Of a stretch of DNA of 64,000 bases, positions 17,474-27,902 are shown piece by piece. The notes under the pieces were generated by a model. It was not told the origin of the DNA. It ran no database searches and worked only from the letters and a program-made list of their open reading frames with translations. The position numbers and the translations under genes are program-made. The stretch's first letter is position 1, and each line of letters opens with the position of its first letter. The DNA is from Deltaproteobacteria bacterium (GTDB lineage: Bacteria; Myxococcota_A; UBA9160; UBA4427). The stretch is from positions 1 through 64,000 of the forward strand of contig JAFDEK010000017.1 of the NCBI GenBank assembly GCA_019310385.1, in the 5' to 3' direction.

Positions 17474-18288
17474 CGCCATTGGATCTCCAGTCGCGAGGAT
17501 TCCACCGACGCGATGGCGCTCTCGAGCGCGGCGGCCTCGCCCTTGGCCCGCATGCGCTCGATGGCCCGGTTCACCAGGGTGCGTTGAAAATGCAGTGCGA
17601 CCAGCCGCGTCACCTGGGGCAGCAGCAGCCGGAAGGCCTCGCTGATCCCCTGGGCGTCGTCGCCCCGGGCACCCGCCTTGCCCATGCCCTTGCGAACGTC
17701 CTTGCGAACATAGTCGTCGAAGAGGTCGATCGCGGCCTCGCTGGTCTCGGCCGCGCTGCGGGCATGGGTGACGGCGAGGTTCAGCAGCTCGTCGAGGGGC
17801 AGCCCGGCTTCGAGGATTGCCAGGCCGGCCCGGGCCATCTCGAGGTCGGCGGCGGAGTAGCGCTCGTCACCCGCGACCACGACCGGCTCGAGCAGGCCCG
17901 CCGATCGCGCCGCGCCCAGGATGGCTTCGGGAACACCCGACTCGGCGGCAAGCTCCGGGAGACTCAGGCTGCGCTCTCCCACGCTCTCTCGGGCCAGCGC
18001 GGCGAGCAGCGCAGCGTCGGCACCGGCGTCCGCGGCCTGCAGCGGCGCGGCGCCAGCACCCGAATCTCCATCTTCCGCGGCCCCCACGACCCGGCGGATC
18101 TGAGCCAGGCTGAAGCCCTGCTGGAGTAGCGCCCGCACCTGCCGCAGACGATCCAGATGAGCCTCACCGTAGAGCGCGACCCGCCCCTGCCGGCGTGGCG
18201 GCGGGATGAGCCCGCGCCCCTGATAGAAGCGCACCGTGTCCACCGTGACCCCGCCCGCTCGGGCGAGGGCCTCGACGCGATATTCCAT
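17470..18288 (-). CDS. MerR-family regulator leading the men operon
   Basis: A 272-aa protein with an N-terminal MerR winged helix-turn-helix (residues 1-70: YRVEALARAGGVTVDTVRFY, then LIPPPRR and LRQVRALLQQGFSLAQIRRVV). A long helical C-terminus without metal-binding Cys could be an effector or dimerisation domain. It contains a second short helix-turn-helix-like stretch around residues 105-160. It is first in the men operon and its stop overlaps menG. Its promoter contains a perfect 12-bp palindrome in the spacer, so autoregulation and control of menaquinone genes are plausible. The ligand is unknown. A 12-bp repeat (17687-17710) gives VRKDVRKG. Confidence 0.8.
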   Translation of the reverse strand: MEYRVEALARAGGVTVDTVRFYQGRGLIPPPRRQGRVALYGEAHLDRLRQVRALLQQGFSLAQIRRVVGAAEDGDSGAGAAPLQAADAGADAALLAALARESVGERSLSLPELAAESGVPEAILGAARSAGLLEPVVVAGDERYSAADLEMARAGLAILEAGLPLDELLNLAVTHARSAAETSEAAIDLFDDYVRKDVRKGMGKAGARGDDAQGISEAFRLLLPQVTRLVALHFQRTLVNRAIERMRAKGEAAALESAIASVESSRLEIQWR

Positions 18289-18294
18289 GTACCT

Positions 18295-18323
18295 ATTCTA
18301 GGAGTAATTACTCTAATCGTCGA
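18295..18323 (-). promoter_or_regulatory. Candidate leaderless promoter with MerR-type palindrome for merR-men operon
   Basis: On the reverse strand a -35-like TCGACG (18323-18318) and a -10-like TAGAAT (18300-18295) are 17 bp apart. The spacer holds the perfect palindrome GAGTAATTACTC (18302-18313), the location where MerR proteins bind. The merR ATG (18288) begins 6 nt after the -10, with no Shine-Dalgarno sequence, so the transcript would be leaderless or nearly so. Confidence 0.5.
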
Positions 18324-18362
18324 TCCGGCCCCGCGGGTAGCACTCAGAGGCTCGAGCTCCTC

Positions 18363-18977
18363 TCACCCCTCGCGAGGCGGATCGCTCTTCGCTGGAGCGT
18401 GTTGGCTCTGGTGTTGGCGTTGGCGGTAGAGGGTGGGATCGACGCAGGCCGCCATGGCGGCGACATCGAGGTCGGCGCCGAGGCCTGCGCAGAGAAAGTC
18501 GTTCAGCGCCTCCCGGAGGAGCTCGACGCCTGGCATTTCCCGGAGTCCGCGCGCGATTTCGCGCAGCTGCTCGTCGAAGAGCCCGCGCAGCAGGGCCTCT
18601 TCCTCTTCGTCGATCTCGTTGGGCGCCGCGGTGGGATCGCCCCCGCTGCCCTGGCGGGCAAGCATCTTGCGCTGGGAAGCCATGACCTCGCCGAGGTCCC
18701 GCTCGACGAGGATCACGCGGTACGCGTAGTCCCGCGGCAAATGGGCGAGCAGACCCAGCACGATCTTCACCCCGTGGCCCACTGCGGCATCGAGCCAGGA
18801 ACGGTCCCGAGCCATGCGCTTCACGGGCTCGTATTCGAAGTAGCCCAGGGGGTTGTCGGGATCGGGCCGGCGGCTCTCGTCGTACAGGAGCGGCAGGCCT
18901 CCCGCCTCCAGCATCTGCATGAGGAGCGAGGTTCCCGATCGCGGCAGGCCCGTCACGACGGCGATCCAGGGCTTCAT
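18363..18977 (-). CDS. Sulfotransferase-like P-loop protein
   Basis: A 204-aa protein beginning MKPWIAVVTGLPRSGTSLLM. The GLPRSGTS loop is the 5'-phosphosulfate (PAPS) binding motif of sulfotransferases. LPRDYAYRVILVERDLGEVMASQ resembles the 3'-phosphate-binding region with R and S. It is shorter than most sulfotransferases (250-300 aa), and the tail is a Gln/His-rich low-complexity run ending at the stop. The ATG overlaps the upstream trmH-type stop (ATGA) and a GGAG lies 7 nt upstream. Acceptor unknown. Confidence 0.7.
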   Translation of the reverse strand: MKPWIAVVTGLPRSGTSLLMQMLEAGGLPLLYDESRRPDPDNPLGYFEYEPVKRMARDRSWLDAAVGHGVKIVLGLLAHLPRDYAYRVILVERDLGEVMASQRKMLARQGSGGDPTAAPNEIDEEEEALLRGLFDEQLREIARGLREMPGVELLREALNDFLCAGLGADLDVAAMAACVDPTLYRQRQHQSQHAPAKSDPPREG

Positions 18978-19819
18978 GGCTTCACTCCTCCGGTGGATCG
19001 CGCGGCGAAGGCCTGGTGCAGCGCGATCCCGCAGGCCGTAGCGACGTTGATGGAATCGACCCCGGGCGCCATGGGGATGCGCACGCACTGATCCGCCAGG
19101 GCGAGGACCTCCTCGCTCAGGCCCTCTCCCTCGGCACCGAGCAACCATGCCACCCGCTCCGGCAGCGGTCGCGCGCCGCCGAGCTCCTCGAGCCCGAAAA
19201 CTCCGGCTTCGGTGGAGAGCGCGTAGAGGGAGTAGCCCGCCTGACGCAGACGCTGCAGCGGCCCGGGCCAGGTGTCGCAACGTGCGAAGGGGACACGCAG
19301 GCTTCCGCCCATGGAGACACGAATGGAACGGCGATAGAGGGGATCGCAGCAGCGCGGACTCAGGACGACAAGATCGGCCCCGAACGCCATGGCGTTGCGA
19401 AAGACGCCGCCCACGTTCTCTGTATCCGTCAGATGCTCGAGCACCACCACGCTCCCGGGCCCCGCCGCGCAAGGCAGAGCGATTTCCTCGAAGGAAGGCT
19501 CGGCGCCTCGCTCGCCAACGGCCAGGCAGCCCCGGTGGACGTTGTAGCCCACCACCTCGTTGAGGATCTCCTGGGGCGCCAGGTAGACCGGCGTCCGCGC
19601 GTGGAGCTGCTTCCAGGTGTCACCCAGGGCCTCGAAGCTCGCGGGTGTGACGAAGAGCGAGCGCGGCGGGTAGGGGGACTGCTCGACGAGCACCCGCACG
19701 TTGCCCCGCCCTTCGACCACGAAGAGGCCTTCCCGGCGGCGCAGCGCCCCATCCTTCACGTCGCGGTAGTCCGCGACGCGCGGGTCGGCCAGGCTCTCGA
19801 TCGATTCGACGCGCGCCAT
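18974..19819 (-). CDS. TrmH/SpoU-family RNA 2'-O-methyltransferase
   Basis: A 281-aa SPOUT methyltransferase. The three knot motifs are clear: NVGGVFRNAMAFGAD (motif 1), WLLGAEGEGLSEE (motif 2) and IPMAPGVDSINVATACGI (motif 3). An N-terminal RNA-binding-like domain (residues 1-100) precedes them. The target (tRNA or rRNA ribose) cannot be told from sequence. It lies 65 bp downstream of the fumarase gene and overlaps the sulfotransferase gene, so the three may be co-transcribed. Confidence 0.87.
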   Translation of the reverse strand: MARVESIESLADPRVADYRDVKDGALRRREGLFVVEGRGNVRVLVEQSPYPPRSLFVTPASFEALGDTWKQLHARTPVYLAPQEILNEVVGYNVHRGCLAVGERGAEPSFEEIALPCAAGPGSVVVLEHLTDTENVGGVFRNAMAFGADLVVLSPRCCDPLYRRSIRVSMGGSLRVPFARCDTWPGPLQRLRQAGYSLYALSTEAGVFGLEELGGARPLPERVAWLLGAEGEGLSEEVLALADQCVRIPMAPGVDSINVATACGIALHQAFAARSTGGVKP

Positions 19820-19884
19820 CCAAGTGAGCCGTCACCCCTGCACGCGGGGCCATCGCCCGCGCGGCCGATGCCTGGGGGAACGCA

Positions 19885-21489
<1,605 letters not shown>

Positions 21490-21945
21490 GGTGCTCTTCC
21501 TCGCTGCGTTGCTCGAATCGTGTGGACCGCGGACCGCGCCGCGTCCGCCGCGCTCCAGCGGGCTCTCGCCCCGGGGCCGCCGATCGAAACCGGATGAGTG
21601 GGAGATCTTTGCCCCGAAGAGTGAAATGCCCCGGAGGGAGTCAGCTCTGGCCGGGTCGTGATCGAAGCGAGAATAGCGAAGCCTGCCTTTCCGAGCCTGG
21701 GGCGATCCCAATAAGAGAGATCGCGTTCTCATTTGCCATCACCTGTGGCCGAAAGACAACACCGAAGCGCAGGAAGGCGATGAAGGCTCCGGTTCCTCAA
21801 AGGAAATGACGTTTTCCCTCCCAAGATGCGCCTTTGCTTCCCATTCACAGGCATTTAGCTCTATAACTTGGTGGAGCAAAAAATTTTGTCTGATTATTGA
21901 AATCGAACCAGGCTCGAGTCTGTGGTCTCCTGGGGGAGCGGTGCG
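21490..21945. other. 456-bp divergent intergenic region
   Basis: No gene is visible between the reverse fumarase gene and the forward exported-protein gene. GC falls sharply in 21830-21905, with A6 and T4 runs, where promoters are expected. A 14-bp dyad at 21717-21730 (GAGATCGCGTTCTC, 12 of 14 positions symmetric) could be an operator. The segment 21525-21600 is GC-rich. Confidence 0.5.
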
Positions 21946-22659
21946 ATGAATTTCAAGAAAGCGATGCTCAGCATCCTGGTAACGGCTTTTGCGGCAAGCA
22001 GCTGGGGCTGCGGGGTCATCGAGTTGGAGACCACCATGGGCCTGGTCACCGACGGTGAAACGCCCAGCGAGATTAATGTGAATGTCGTGGGCTTCACAGG
22101 ATCGACGAGCCTCGAAGGGTACATCGTCATGGGAATGGCGATCGACCTCGACATCATCTCCGTGATCTTCGGCAGTGACCTCCTGGCGATCCTCTCGGTC
22201 GACGATCTGCTCTTCTATGGCACACCCATGATGTTCGTCGGCAACGACACCCAGGCGATCTGCACGATCGTGGACGACGCCACGCCCGGCGGCGGCGACG
22301 CGCTCATCAATCTGAAGGCCGGCACCATCGATTTCAACATGATCCTCGCGGTCAAGATGCTGGTCGAGAACCCCGATCTCGCGAACCTGCTTCCTGACGG
22401 CTTCCCCGTGTCCATCGACATGTCGGCCCAGACCGATATGACCCTGATCGAGATGATCGGAATGCTCCTGGGCACCGGGTCTGGATTCACGATCAGCCAG
22501 GAGATCGATCTGCCCTTGTCGGTTCCGATCAGGACTCCGGGTGGCGCCATCGTGTACCTCGACGGCGTCGCGACCGGAAACCTCTCCCTGACCTCGGTCC
22601 CGGAGCCCCCGGTGACCCCGGGGCTGACCCACTGCGCGAATCTGGTGGGCGGCGCGTAG
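21946..22659 (+). CDS. Hypothetical exported protein (possible lipoprotein)
   Basis: Not recognised. A 237-aa protein begins MNFKKAMLSILVTAFAASSW followed by GCG, a signal peptide with a poor lipobox-like SWGC. The mature part is acidic, rich in Met, Ile, Leu and Asp, with beta-prone segments and few basic residues, compatible with an extracytoplasmic beta-rich protein. The C-terminus contains VPEPPVTPGL but no following membrane helix, so it is not a PEP-CTERM signal; one Cys lies near the end. The ATG has GGGGGAG 9 nt upstream. GC is lower than in its neighbours. It stands alone, followed by a strong hairpin at 22691. Confidence 0.6.
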   Translation: MNFKKAMLSILVTAFAASSWGCGVIELETTMGLVTDGETPSEINVNVVGFTGSTSLEGYIVMGMAIDLDIISVIFGSDLLAILSVDDLLFYGTPMMFVGNDTQAICTIVDDATPGGGDALINLKAGTIDFNMILAVKMLVENPDLANLLPDGFPVSIDMSAQTDMTLIEMIGMLLGTGSGFTISQEIDLPLSVPIRTPGGAIVYLDGVATGNLSLTSVPEPPVTPGLTHCANLVGGA

Positions 22660-23015
22660 CCCGAAGGCCCGCTGAAACAGAAAGCCACGGAGCGCCATTC
22701 CCGCCGGTCGGGGATGGCGCTCTGGCGTTGGTGACACTCGGGAAAGCGCCTTCTTCCTACCGATATCCCCGGGGGGATCATCGGTCACCCCGGAGCGGCG
22801 GTCGGACCGTGGATCCGGGAGGCCGACATCGCCAGGCAACTTCGCGGCAGGACGGATTTCCCCGCGAGTTCGGACACCCTTCTCAGGCTTGGAACCGCGC
22901 GACCCGATGAGGATACGAATGGTTGTGGGGCGCAGTAGTGGAGTGACCACTCGGCCTGCGCGCGGCTTCGGGCCGCTGCCCCGTACCCGCCCCGGCCCTG
23001 TTAGAATCTGGAGTT
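22660..23015. other. 356-bp intergenic region between orphan exported protein and protease gene
   Basis: It holds a strong inverted repeat (22691-22721), listed separately, then GC-rich DNA with no credible gene. At its right end TAGAAT (23002-23007) lies 8 nt before the protease ATG and may be a -10 element. Confidence 0.5.
22691..22721. terminator. Strong hairpin downstream of the orphan exported-protein gene
   Basis: A 12-bp stem AGCGCCATTCCC / GGGGATGGCGCT, with one G-T wobble, closes a 7-nt loop. It starts 31 bp after the stop at 22659. No T-run follows, so it is either a Rho-independent terminator of the no-U-tract type or an mRNA-stabilising hairpin. Confidence 0.5.
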
Positions 23016-25136
23016 ATGAAGTTACAGCCCCACCCCATCCACCGGCGCCTCCTGGCACTGGCCGTCCTCGCTGCAGCTCTCGTCGTTCTCTGGGGCGGCG
23101 GCGCGACCGCGGCTGAGCTCACCTGTGAGCGAGTTCCCGAGCTGCTGCGCACTTATCTCCACAAGCACATCCGCTTCCACTACCTCAATGACGAGCTGCG
23201 TGAGCGCGCCATCGACGCCTACGTGAAGCGCATGGACCCCTCGAAGACCCTCCTGCTCGCGAGCGACGCCAAGCAGCTCAAGCAGTCCCTCGCCGGCATC
23301 TTTCACGACGTGCGCAGCGGCGACTGCGAGCAGATCGAGCAGATCCAGAAGGACCTGCGCGCCCGCGTGAAGGCCATGGAGCTCTACGTCACCAAGACCG
23401 TGAGTCGCGACGACTACGAGGTCGACTCCAGCGTCGAGCTCGTGATCGACCCGGAGAAGCGGGGCTATCCGCGAACCGTGGAGCAGCAGCACGAGCTCTA
23501 CGACAAGCTGATCCACTTCCAGATCTCGAACTACGTGAGCACCGACATCGAGCTGGACGAAGCCAAGAGCAAGCTCATCCACCGCTACGAACTCATCTCC
23601 AAGCGGGCCGAAGAACGCACACCCGAGGATCTCTACGCGTCCTTCCTCGACTCCTTCGCCACGGCGCTCGATCCCCACTCGAACTACCTGAGCGCCGAGG
23701 TGCTCGAAGACTTCCAGATCGGCATGGGGCTCTCCCTCGAAGGCATCGGCGTCGCCCTCTCCTCCCGCGACGGCTATTCGGTCGTGGAGAAGATCATCCC
23801 CGGCGGCGCCGCCGACCAGGCCGACATCCTGCGCCCCAAGGACAAGGTGATCGCGGTCGCCCAGGAGGAGGGAGAGACCGTCGACGTGATCGACATGGAT
23901 CTGCGCGACGTCGTTCGCCTCATCCGGGGCAAGCGCGGCACAAAGGTCCACCTCACCGTCTTGCGGCAGGACGAGTCCACCGAGCGCTTCGTAGTCACCA
24001 TCGTGCGCGACAAGATCAACCTCGAAGAGCAGGCCGCCAGCATCCGCTTCGAGCCCGCGGAGATCAACGGCAAGAGCGAGAAGCTCGCCATCATCGAGCT
24101 GCCCTCCTTCTACGGCGGACGAGACCCCGCCGACCGTCAGAGCTCGGACGATCTGCGCAAGCTCCTCGAGGAGGCCAAGAAGGAGAAGGCCGCGGGCGTG
24201 CTCCTCGACCTCTCGCGCAACGGCGGCGGGCTGCTCGACACCGCCATCGAGATTGCAGGCTTCTTCATCCGCGAAGGCGGAGTGGTCGCGGTCAAGGACA
24301 CCTTCGGGAAGATCCAGATCCTGCGCGATCCGGACGCGAACATCATCTACGACGGTCCCCTGGTGGTGCTGACCTCGCGCGTCAGCGCTTCCGCATCGGA
24401 GATCGTCGCCGGCGCCATGAAGGACTACAACCGGGCCATCCTGGTGGGAGACGATCACACCTTCGGCAAGGGAACCGTGCAGAGCATGGTGCCGCTCCCG
24501 ACCGGACTGGGCGCATTGAAGGTCACCACGGCGGTCTTCTTCCGACCCGGCGGCGACTCCACCCAGCACTCTGGCGTCGCATCGGACGTTCAGCTGCCCT
24601 CGGTCTTCAACACCGACGACTTCGGAGAGGCCTACCAGACCTACTCGCTGGAGCCCCAGGCGATCACGCCCTTTCTCGACGGCTCCGCAAACGTCAACCA
24701 GAGCCGCATCGACGACTCGGTCGCGTTCGAAGTCGTGACCCCCAAGACCGTCGCGCGCCTCTCCGAGCTATCCGCCCAGCGTGTGGCCGAGAACGAGGAG
24801 TTCGCCGAGATCCAGCGCAAGCTCGAAGAGACGAAGGAGCGCAACGGGGTCGTGCACCTGGCGGACATCATCAAAGAGAACGAGGCCAGCAAGCAGGAAG
24901 AGCAGGAAGAAACGACCGAGAAGGCCGAAGAGGGCGGGCCGGAAAGCGGCCAGAAGCAAGAGAGCAAGGACGCCGAGGCCGCCGCCACCCAGGAGACGGC
25001 AGAGCAAGACGCGAAGGAGGAGGAGGAGGACGTCCCCTCTGTCCAGCAAGTCGAGGCCCTGCAGATTCTCGCCGACTACGTGCGCCTGCTCTCCGAGGCG
25101 GATGCGCCCACCCTGGCCGCCGACTCGACCCTCTGA
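23016..25136 (+). CDS. prc: Carboxyl-terminal processing protease, Prc type (S41A)
   Basis: A 706-aa periplasmic serine protease that would degrade or trim envelope proteins from their C-termini. It has a signal peptide (residues 1-33, ending GATAAEL), an N-terminal helical domain, a PDZ domain around residues 235-330 (IGVALSSRDGYSVVEKIIP), and a catalytic core with VLLDLSRNGGGL, the Ser in RVSASASEIVAG and the Lys in TFGKGTVQ. The domain order and length match Prc/Tsp rather than the shorter CtpA. The C-terminal 80 residues are Glu/Lys/Gln-rich low complexity. The ATG follows GGAG closely, and TAGAAT 8 nt upstream suggests a very short leader. Confidence 0.92.
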   Translation: MKLQPHPIHRRLLALAVLAAALVVLWGGGATAAELTCERVPELLRTYLHKHIRFHYLNDELRERAIDAYVKRMDPSKTLLLASDAKQLKQSLAGIFHDVRSGDCEQIEQIQKDLRARVKAMELYVTKTVSRDDYEVDSSVELVIDPEKRGYPRTVEQQHELYDKLIHFQISNYVSTDIELDEAKSKLIHRYELISKRAEERTPEDLYASFLDSFATALDPHSNYLSAEVLEDFQIGMGLSLEGIGVALSSRDGYSVVEKIIPGGAADQADILRPKDKVIAVAQEEGETVDVIDMDLRDVVRLIRGKRGTKVHLTVLRQDESTERFVVTIVRDKINLEEQAASIRFEPAEINGKSEKLAIIELPSFYGGRDPADRQSSDDLRKLLEEAKKEKAAGVLLDLSRNGGGLLDTAIEIAGFFIREGGVVAVKDTFGKIQILRDPDANIIYDGPLVVLTSRVSASASEIVAGAMKDYNRAILVGDDHTFGKGTVQSMVPLPTGLGALKVTTAVFFRPGGDSTQHSGVASDVQLPSVFNTDDFGEAYQTYSLEPQAITPFLDGSANVNQSRIDDSVAFEVVTPKTVARLSELSAQRVAENEEFAEIQRKLEETKERNGVVHLADIIKENEASKQEEQEETTEKAEEGGPESGQKQESKDAEAAATQETAEQDAKEEEEDVPSVQQVEALQILADYVRLLSEADAPTLAADSTL

Positions 25137-25288
25137 CCTATCCACCTTCGGGTTAGCGCATCCCCCGACCCCGCGGCCGGCTGGTCTGCCCGTGCGGGCT
25201 CGGCTACCGTCCAATGCCGCGGTGAATCCGGTACGCACTGGCGCCAACCGGCCGCAATGACCCATCGCAACGAGTGGAGCGCAAGATC

Positions 25289-26218
25289 ATGTCTCTCGAC
25301 GACGCAACCCGACAGCAGCTCGACTCCCTGGTGGGGTCCCATTCCGTCCTCCTCTTCATGAAGGGCAACCGGGACTCGCCCCAGTGCGGCTTCTCGGCGA
25401 CCGTGATCCGCATGCTCGACCGCCTGCTGCCCGACTACACGACCGTGGACGTTCTCTCCGATCCGGGCATCCGGGAGAACATCAAGGTCTATTCGTCCTG
25501 GCCCACCATCCCCCAGCTCTACGTCAAGGGCGAGTTCGTCGGTGGCTGCGACATCATTCAGGAGCTCTTCAACTCGGGCGAGCTGCACGAGTCCCTCGGC
25601 GTCGAGGCGGACGCCGCCGACGCGCCGGCCATCACCGTCACACCGGCCGCTTCCACCGCCCTGAAGAGCGCCATCGAGCAGTCGGGGGGGAGCGGCCGGG
25701 AGCTCCACCTGGGCATCGACGCGCGTTACCACGCCTCCCTCTCCTTTGACCCCGAAAATTCCGCAGACCTCGCCGTCGAGGCAGGCGGCATCAAGCTCTT
25801 TCTCGACCCGCTGAGTGCCGGGCGCGCCAATGGGGTCACGATCGACGTGGTCGAAACCGACCGCGGCCCCGGCTTCCAGATCGACAACCCCAATGCGCCC
25901 CAGGTGCACCCAATGTCCGTCTCGGACCTCAAGCAGCGCCTCGATGCAGGCGAGCACTTCGAGCTGCTGGACGTCCGCAGCGCCGAGGAGCACGCCAAGG
26001 CGTGCATCTCCGGAAGCACCCGCATGATCGAGGAGCAGGAGGAGCGCCTCGGCGCCCTGCCCAAGGACGCCCTGCTGGTCTTCCATTGCCACCACGGCGG
26101 GCGCAGTCAGGCGGCCGCGGAGCACTTCGCCAGCCTGGGCTTCCGCAACGTGCACAACGTTACAGGCGGGATCGACGCCTGGTCCCAGGAAATCGATCCC
26201 AGCGTTCCGCGTTACTGA
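25289..26218 (+). CDS. Monothiol glutaredoxin - degenerate HesB/IscA - rhodanese fusion
   Basis: A 309-aa three-domain protein. Residues 5-105 are a Grx4/GrxD monothiol glutaredoxin with CGFS at 33-36 and WPTIPQLYVKGEFVGGCDI. Residues 115-207 resemble an A-type Fe-S carrier: ITVTPAAS start, GIKLFLDPLSA and GFQIDNPNAP. However, all three cluster cysteines are absent, with APQVH where CGCG is expected. Residues 208-305 are a rhodanese with the six-residue active loop CHHGGRS (Cys267). The ATG at 25289 has GGAG 9 nt upstream; the earlier GTG at 25274 is less likely. bolA follows 12 bp later. Role: Fe-S or sulfur trafficking, inferred from the domains and BolA partner. Confidence 0.87.
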   Translation: MSLDDATRQQLDSLVGSHSVLLFMKGNRDSPQCGFSATVIRMLDRLLPDYTTVDVLSDPGIRENIKVYSSWPTIPQLYVKGEFVGGCDIIQELFNSGELHESLGVEADAADAPAITVTPAASTALKSAIEQSGGSGRELHLGIDARYHASLSFDPENSADLAVEAGGIKLFLDPLSAGRANGVTIDVVETDRGPGFQIDNPNAPQVHPMSVSDLKQRLDAGEHFELLDVRSAEEHAKACISGSTRMIEEQEERLGALPKDALLVFHCHHGGRSQAAAEHFASLGFRNVHNVTGGIDAWSQEIDPSVPRY

Positions 26219-26230
26219 GGCCCCACCGCC

Positions 26231-26500
26231 ATGGCGCTACAGATCATCAATGCGGGCCCCGACCCGGAGGAGACCTGCGCTCAGATCCGTGAGTGCATCG
26301 CCGAGGCCATCGAAGGCGCCGAGATCGAGGTCCACTCGCCCAGCGCCGGCCACTTCGAAATCAAGGTCCTTTCCGCCGCCTTCGAAGACCTGAGCCGGGT
26401 CAAGCAGCAGCAGCTCGTCTACGGCGCCATCGCCCACCTCATGAGCGGCACCACGCCGCCCGTGCACGCGGTCGACCGGCTGCAGTGCTTGGTGGGGTGA
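26231..26500 (+). CDS. BolA-family protein
   Basis: An 89-aa protein of the BolA/IbaG fold. The signature HFEIKVLSAAFEDLSRVKQQQ (invariant His and the helix-turn-helix-like R-Q segment) and MSGTTPPVHAVDRL are typical. BolA proteins pair with monothiol glutaredoxins to bridge a [2Fe-2S] cluster, and the glutaredoxin fusion gene lies 12 bp upstream. The pair is therefore probably one functional unit. Confidence 0.88.
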   Translation: MALQIINAGPDPEETCAQIRECIAEAIEGAEIEVHSPSAGHFEIKVLSAAFEDLSRVKQQQLVYGAIAHLMSGTTPPVHAVDRLQCLVG

Positions 26501-26723
26501 GGGGCGGCAGCTCCCGCGCTCCTGTCCGGGCTCGTTCCCGCCGGATGTGAGCTAGACGCCTCGGCGGGGCGCAAGTCTGACGAATCGCATCCAAGCCGAT
26601 ACCCCAGCCGGCCTCCCGCGGCCCCCCCCTCCGGGGGGAGATGCCTCGGGCTCGGACTGTCGGGAGTTGCAAAAAGCGCCCGGGCAGTTCACGCTGAGCC
26701 AGGGACAGGCTCGGGTGGGTTTC

Positions 26724-27779
26724 ATGACCGTAAGCGACAGCCGCACCATCTCGGTGGCCTTGCAAGGCGGCGGCGCCGATGGTGCGTTCGGCTGGGGCGC
26801 ACTCGATCGGATCCTCGAAGACCAACGCATCGACATCGAGGCCCTTACGGGCACCAGCTCCGGAGCGGTGAACGCGGCACTCGCGGCTTACGGGATGATG
26901 GACGGCGGCCGTGAAGGAGCGCGCGCACTTCTCGAGTCCTTCTGGCGCGAGCTCTCCCGGGCCTTCCGTGAGCACCCCTGGTCCAAGGTTTCTCTCCTTC
27001 GCATCCTACTGACACTGCGCCGCGGGCCGCTCAGCCAACGCACCTTCATGGAGCTGATGGGGCGACTGGCCTCGCCCTACCGTCTCGATCCCGAAACCAT
27101 GGATCCAATTCGCAGCGTGATCGACCAGCATATCGATTTCGAGAAGCTGCGCGCAGACTCGAGCGTCAAGCTCTTCGTCAACGCAACCGACGTCAGAACC
27201 GGCGACGTGAGGATCTTCGACCGCTCCGAGATCTCCCTCGACGCGATCTGCGCGTCGGCCTGCATTCCGCTTCTCTTCGAGCCCGTTCGGATCGGTCAGG
27301 AGGCATACTGGGACGGTGGATACCTGGGCAATCCCCCGATCTTCCCGCTGATCTACCACGCCTCGACGAGCGATATCCTTTTGATCCGGACGGGACCCGT
27401 CGGCGCCCAGGCGCTGCCCCGAACACCGACCGAGCTCCTCGAGCGCGTCTTCGAGGTGACTTTCTCCTCGACCTTCGTGCGGGAGATGCGCGCCATCGAG
27501 CTGATCTCGCGCCTCGTCACCGAAGAGAAGATCGGCCCGGACGCGGGCGTCCGTGACATTCGCACCCACCTGATCGGAGCCGAAAAGTCGCCCGACGCCT
27601 CCGACTCTCCTTCGAAGTTGAATCCCGACTGGGAGTCCATCGAGCGAAACCGTGACCGGGGCTACGAGGCGGCCGATCGCTGGCTCGCGGAGAGCTTTCA
27701 CGACATCGGCCAGCGCACCACGGCGGACCTGCAGAGCCTCTCCCTCGCGTCTCCCGAGATCACCCCAAGGCGCTCCTGA
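26724..27779 (+). CDS. Patatin-like phospholipase
   Basis: A 351-aa lipid acyl hydrolase of the patatin family. Its oxyanion loop is LQGGGADGAFGWG, the nucleophile Ser45 is in GTSSG, and the catalytic Asp is in YWDGGYLGNPP (DGG). The ATG at 26724 places the oxyanion loop at residue 14, the normal distance; a TTG at 26667 would add 19 residues. No signal peptide is seen, so it acts in the cytoplasm or is a secreted effector by another route. The C-terminal third is helical with no recognised domain. No operon partner. Confidence 0.85.
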   Translation: MTVSDSRTISVALQGGGADGAFGWGALDRILEDQRIDIEALTGTSSGAVNAALAAYGMMDGGREGARALLESFWRELSRAFREHPWSKVSLLRILLTLRRGPLSQRTFMELMGRLASPYRLDPETMDPIRSVIDQHIDFEKLRADSSVKLFVNATDVRTGDVRIFDRSEISLDAICASACIPLLFEPVRIGQEAYWDGGYLGNPPIFPLIYHASTSDILLIRTGPVGAQALPRTPTELLERVFEVTFSSTFVREMRAIELISRLVTEEKIGPDAGVRDIRTHLIGAEKSPDASDSPSKLNPDWESIERNRDRGYEAADRWLAESFHDIGQRTTADLQSLSLASPEITPRRS

Positions 27780-27902
27780 GGGGAGGGGAGGCAGCAAGCT
27801 GTGCGGTACCGGGGAATTACATCGATCCGCGCTGACGCCATATCCCTAGGATGCTCATCGCCGCCATCGGCCACGGGCCATAGATAGGGGTAGCATGGCC
27901 GC

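Noticed and set aside
22590-22659. VPEPP near the C-terminus as a PEP-CTERM signal
   Set aside because: No membrane helix or basic tail follows; the protein ends 15 residues later.
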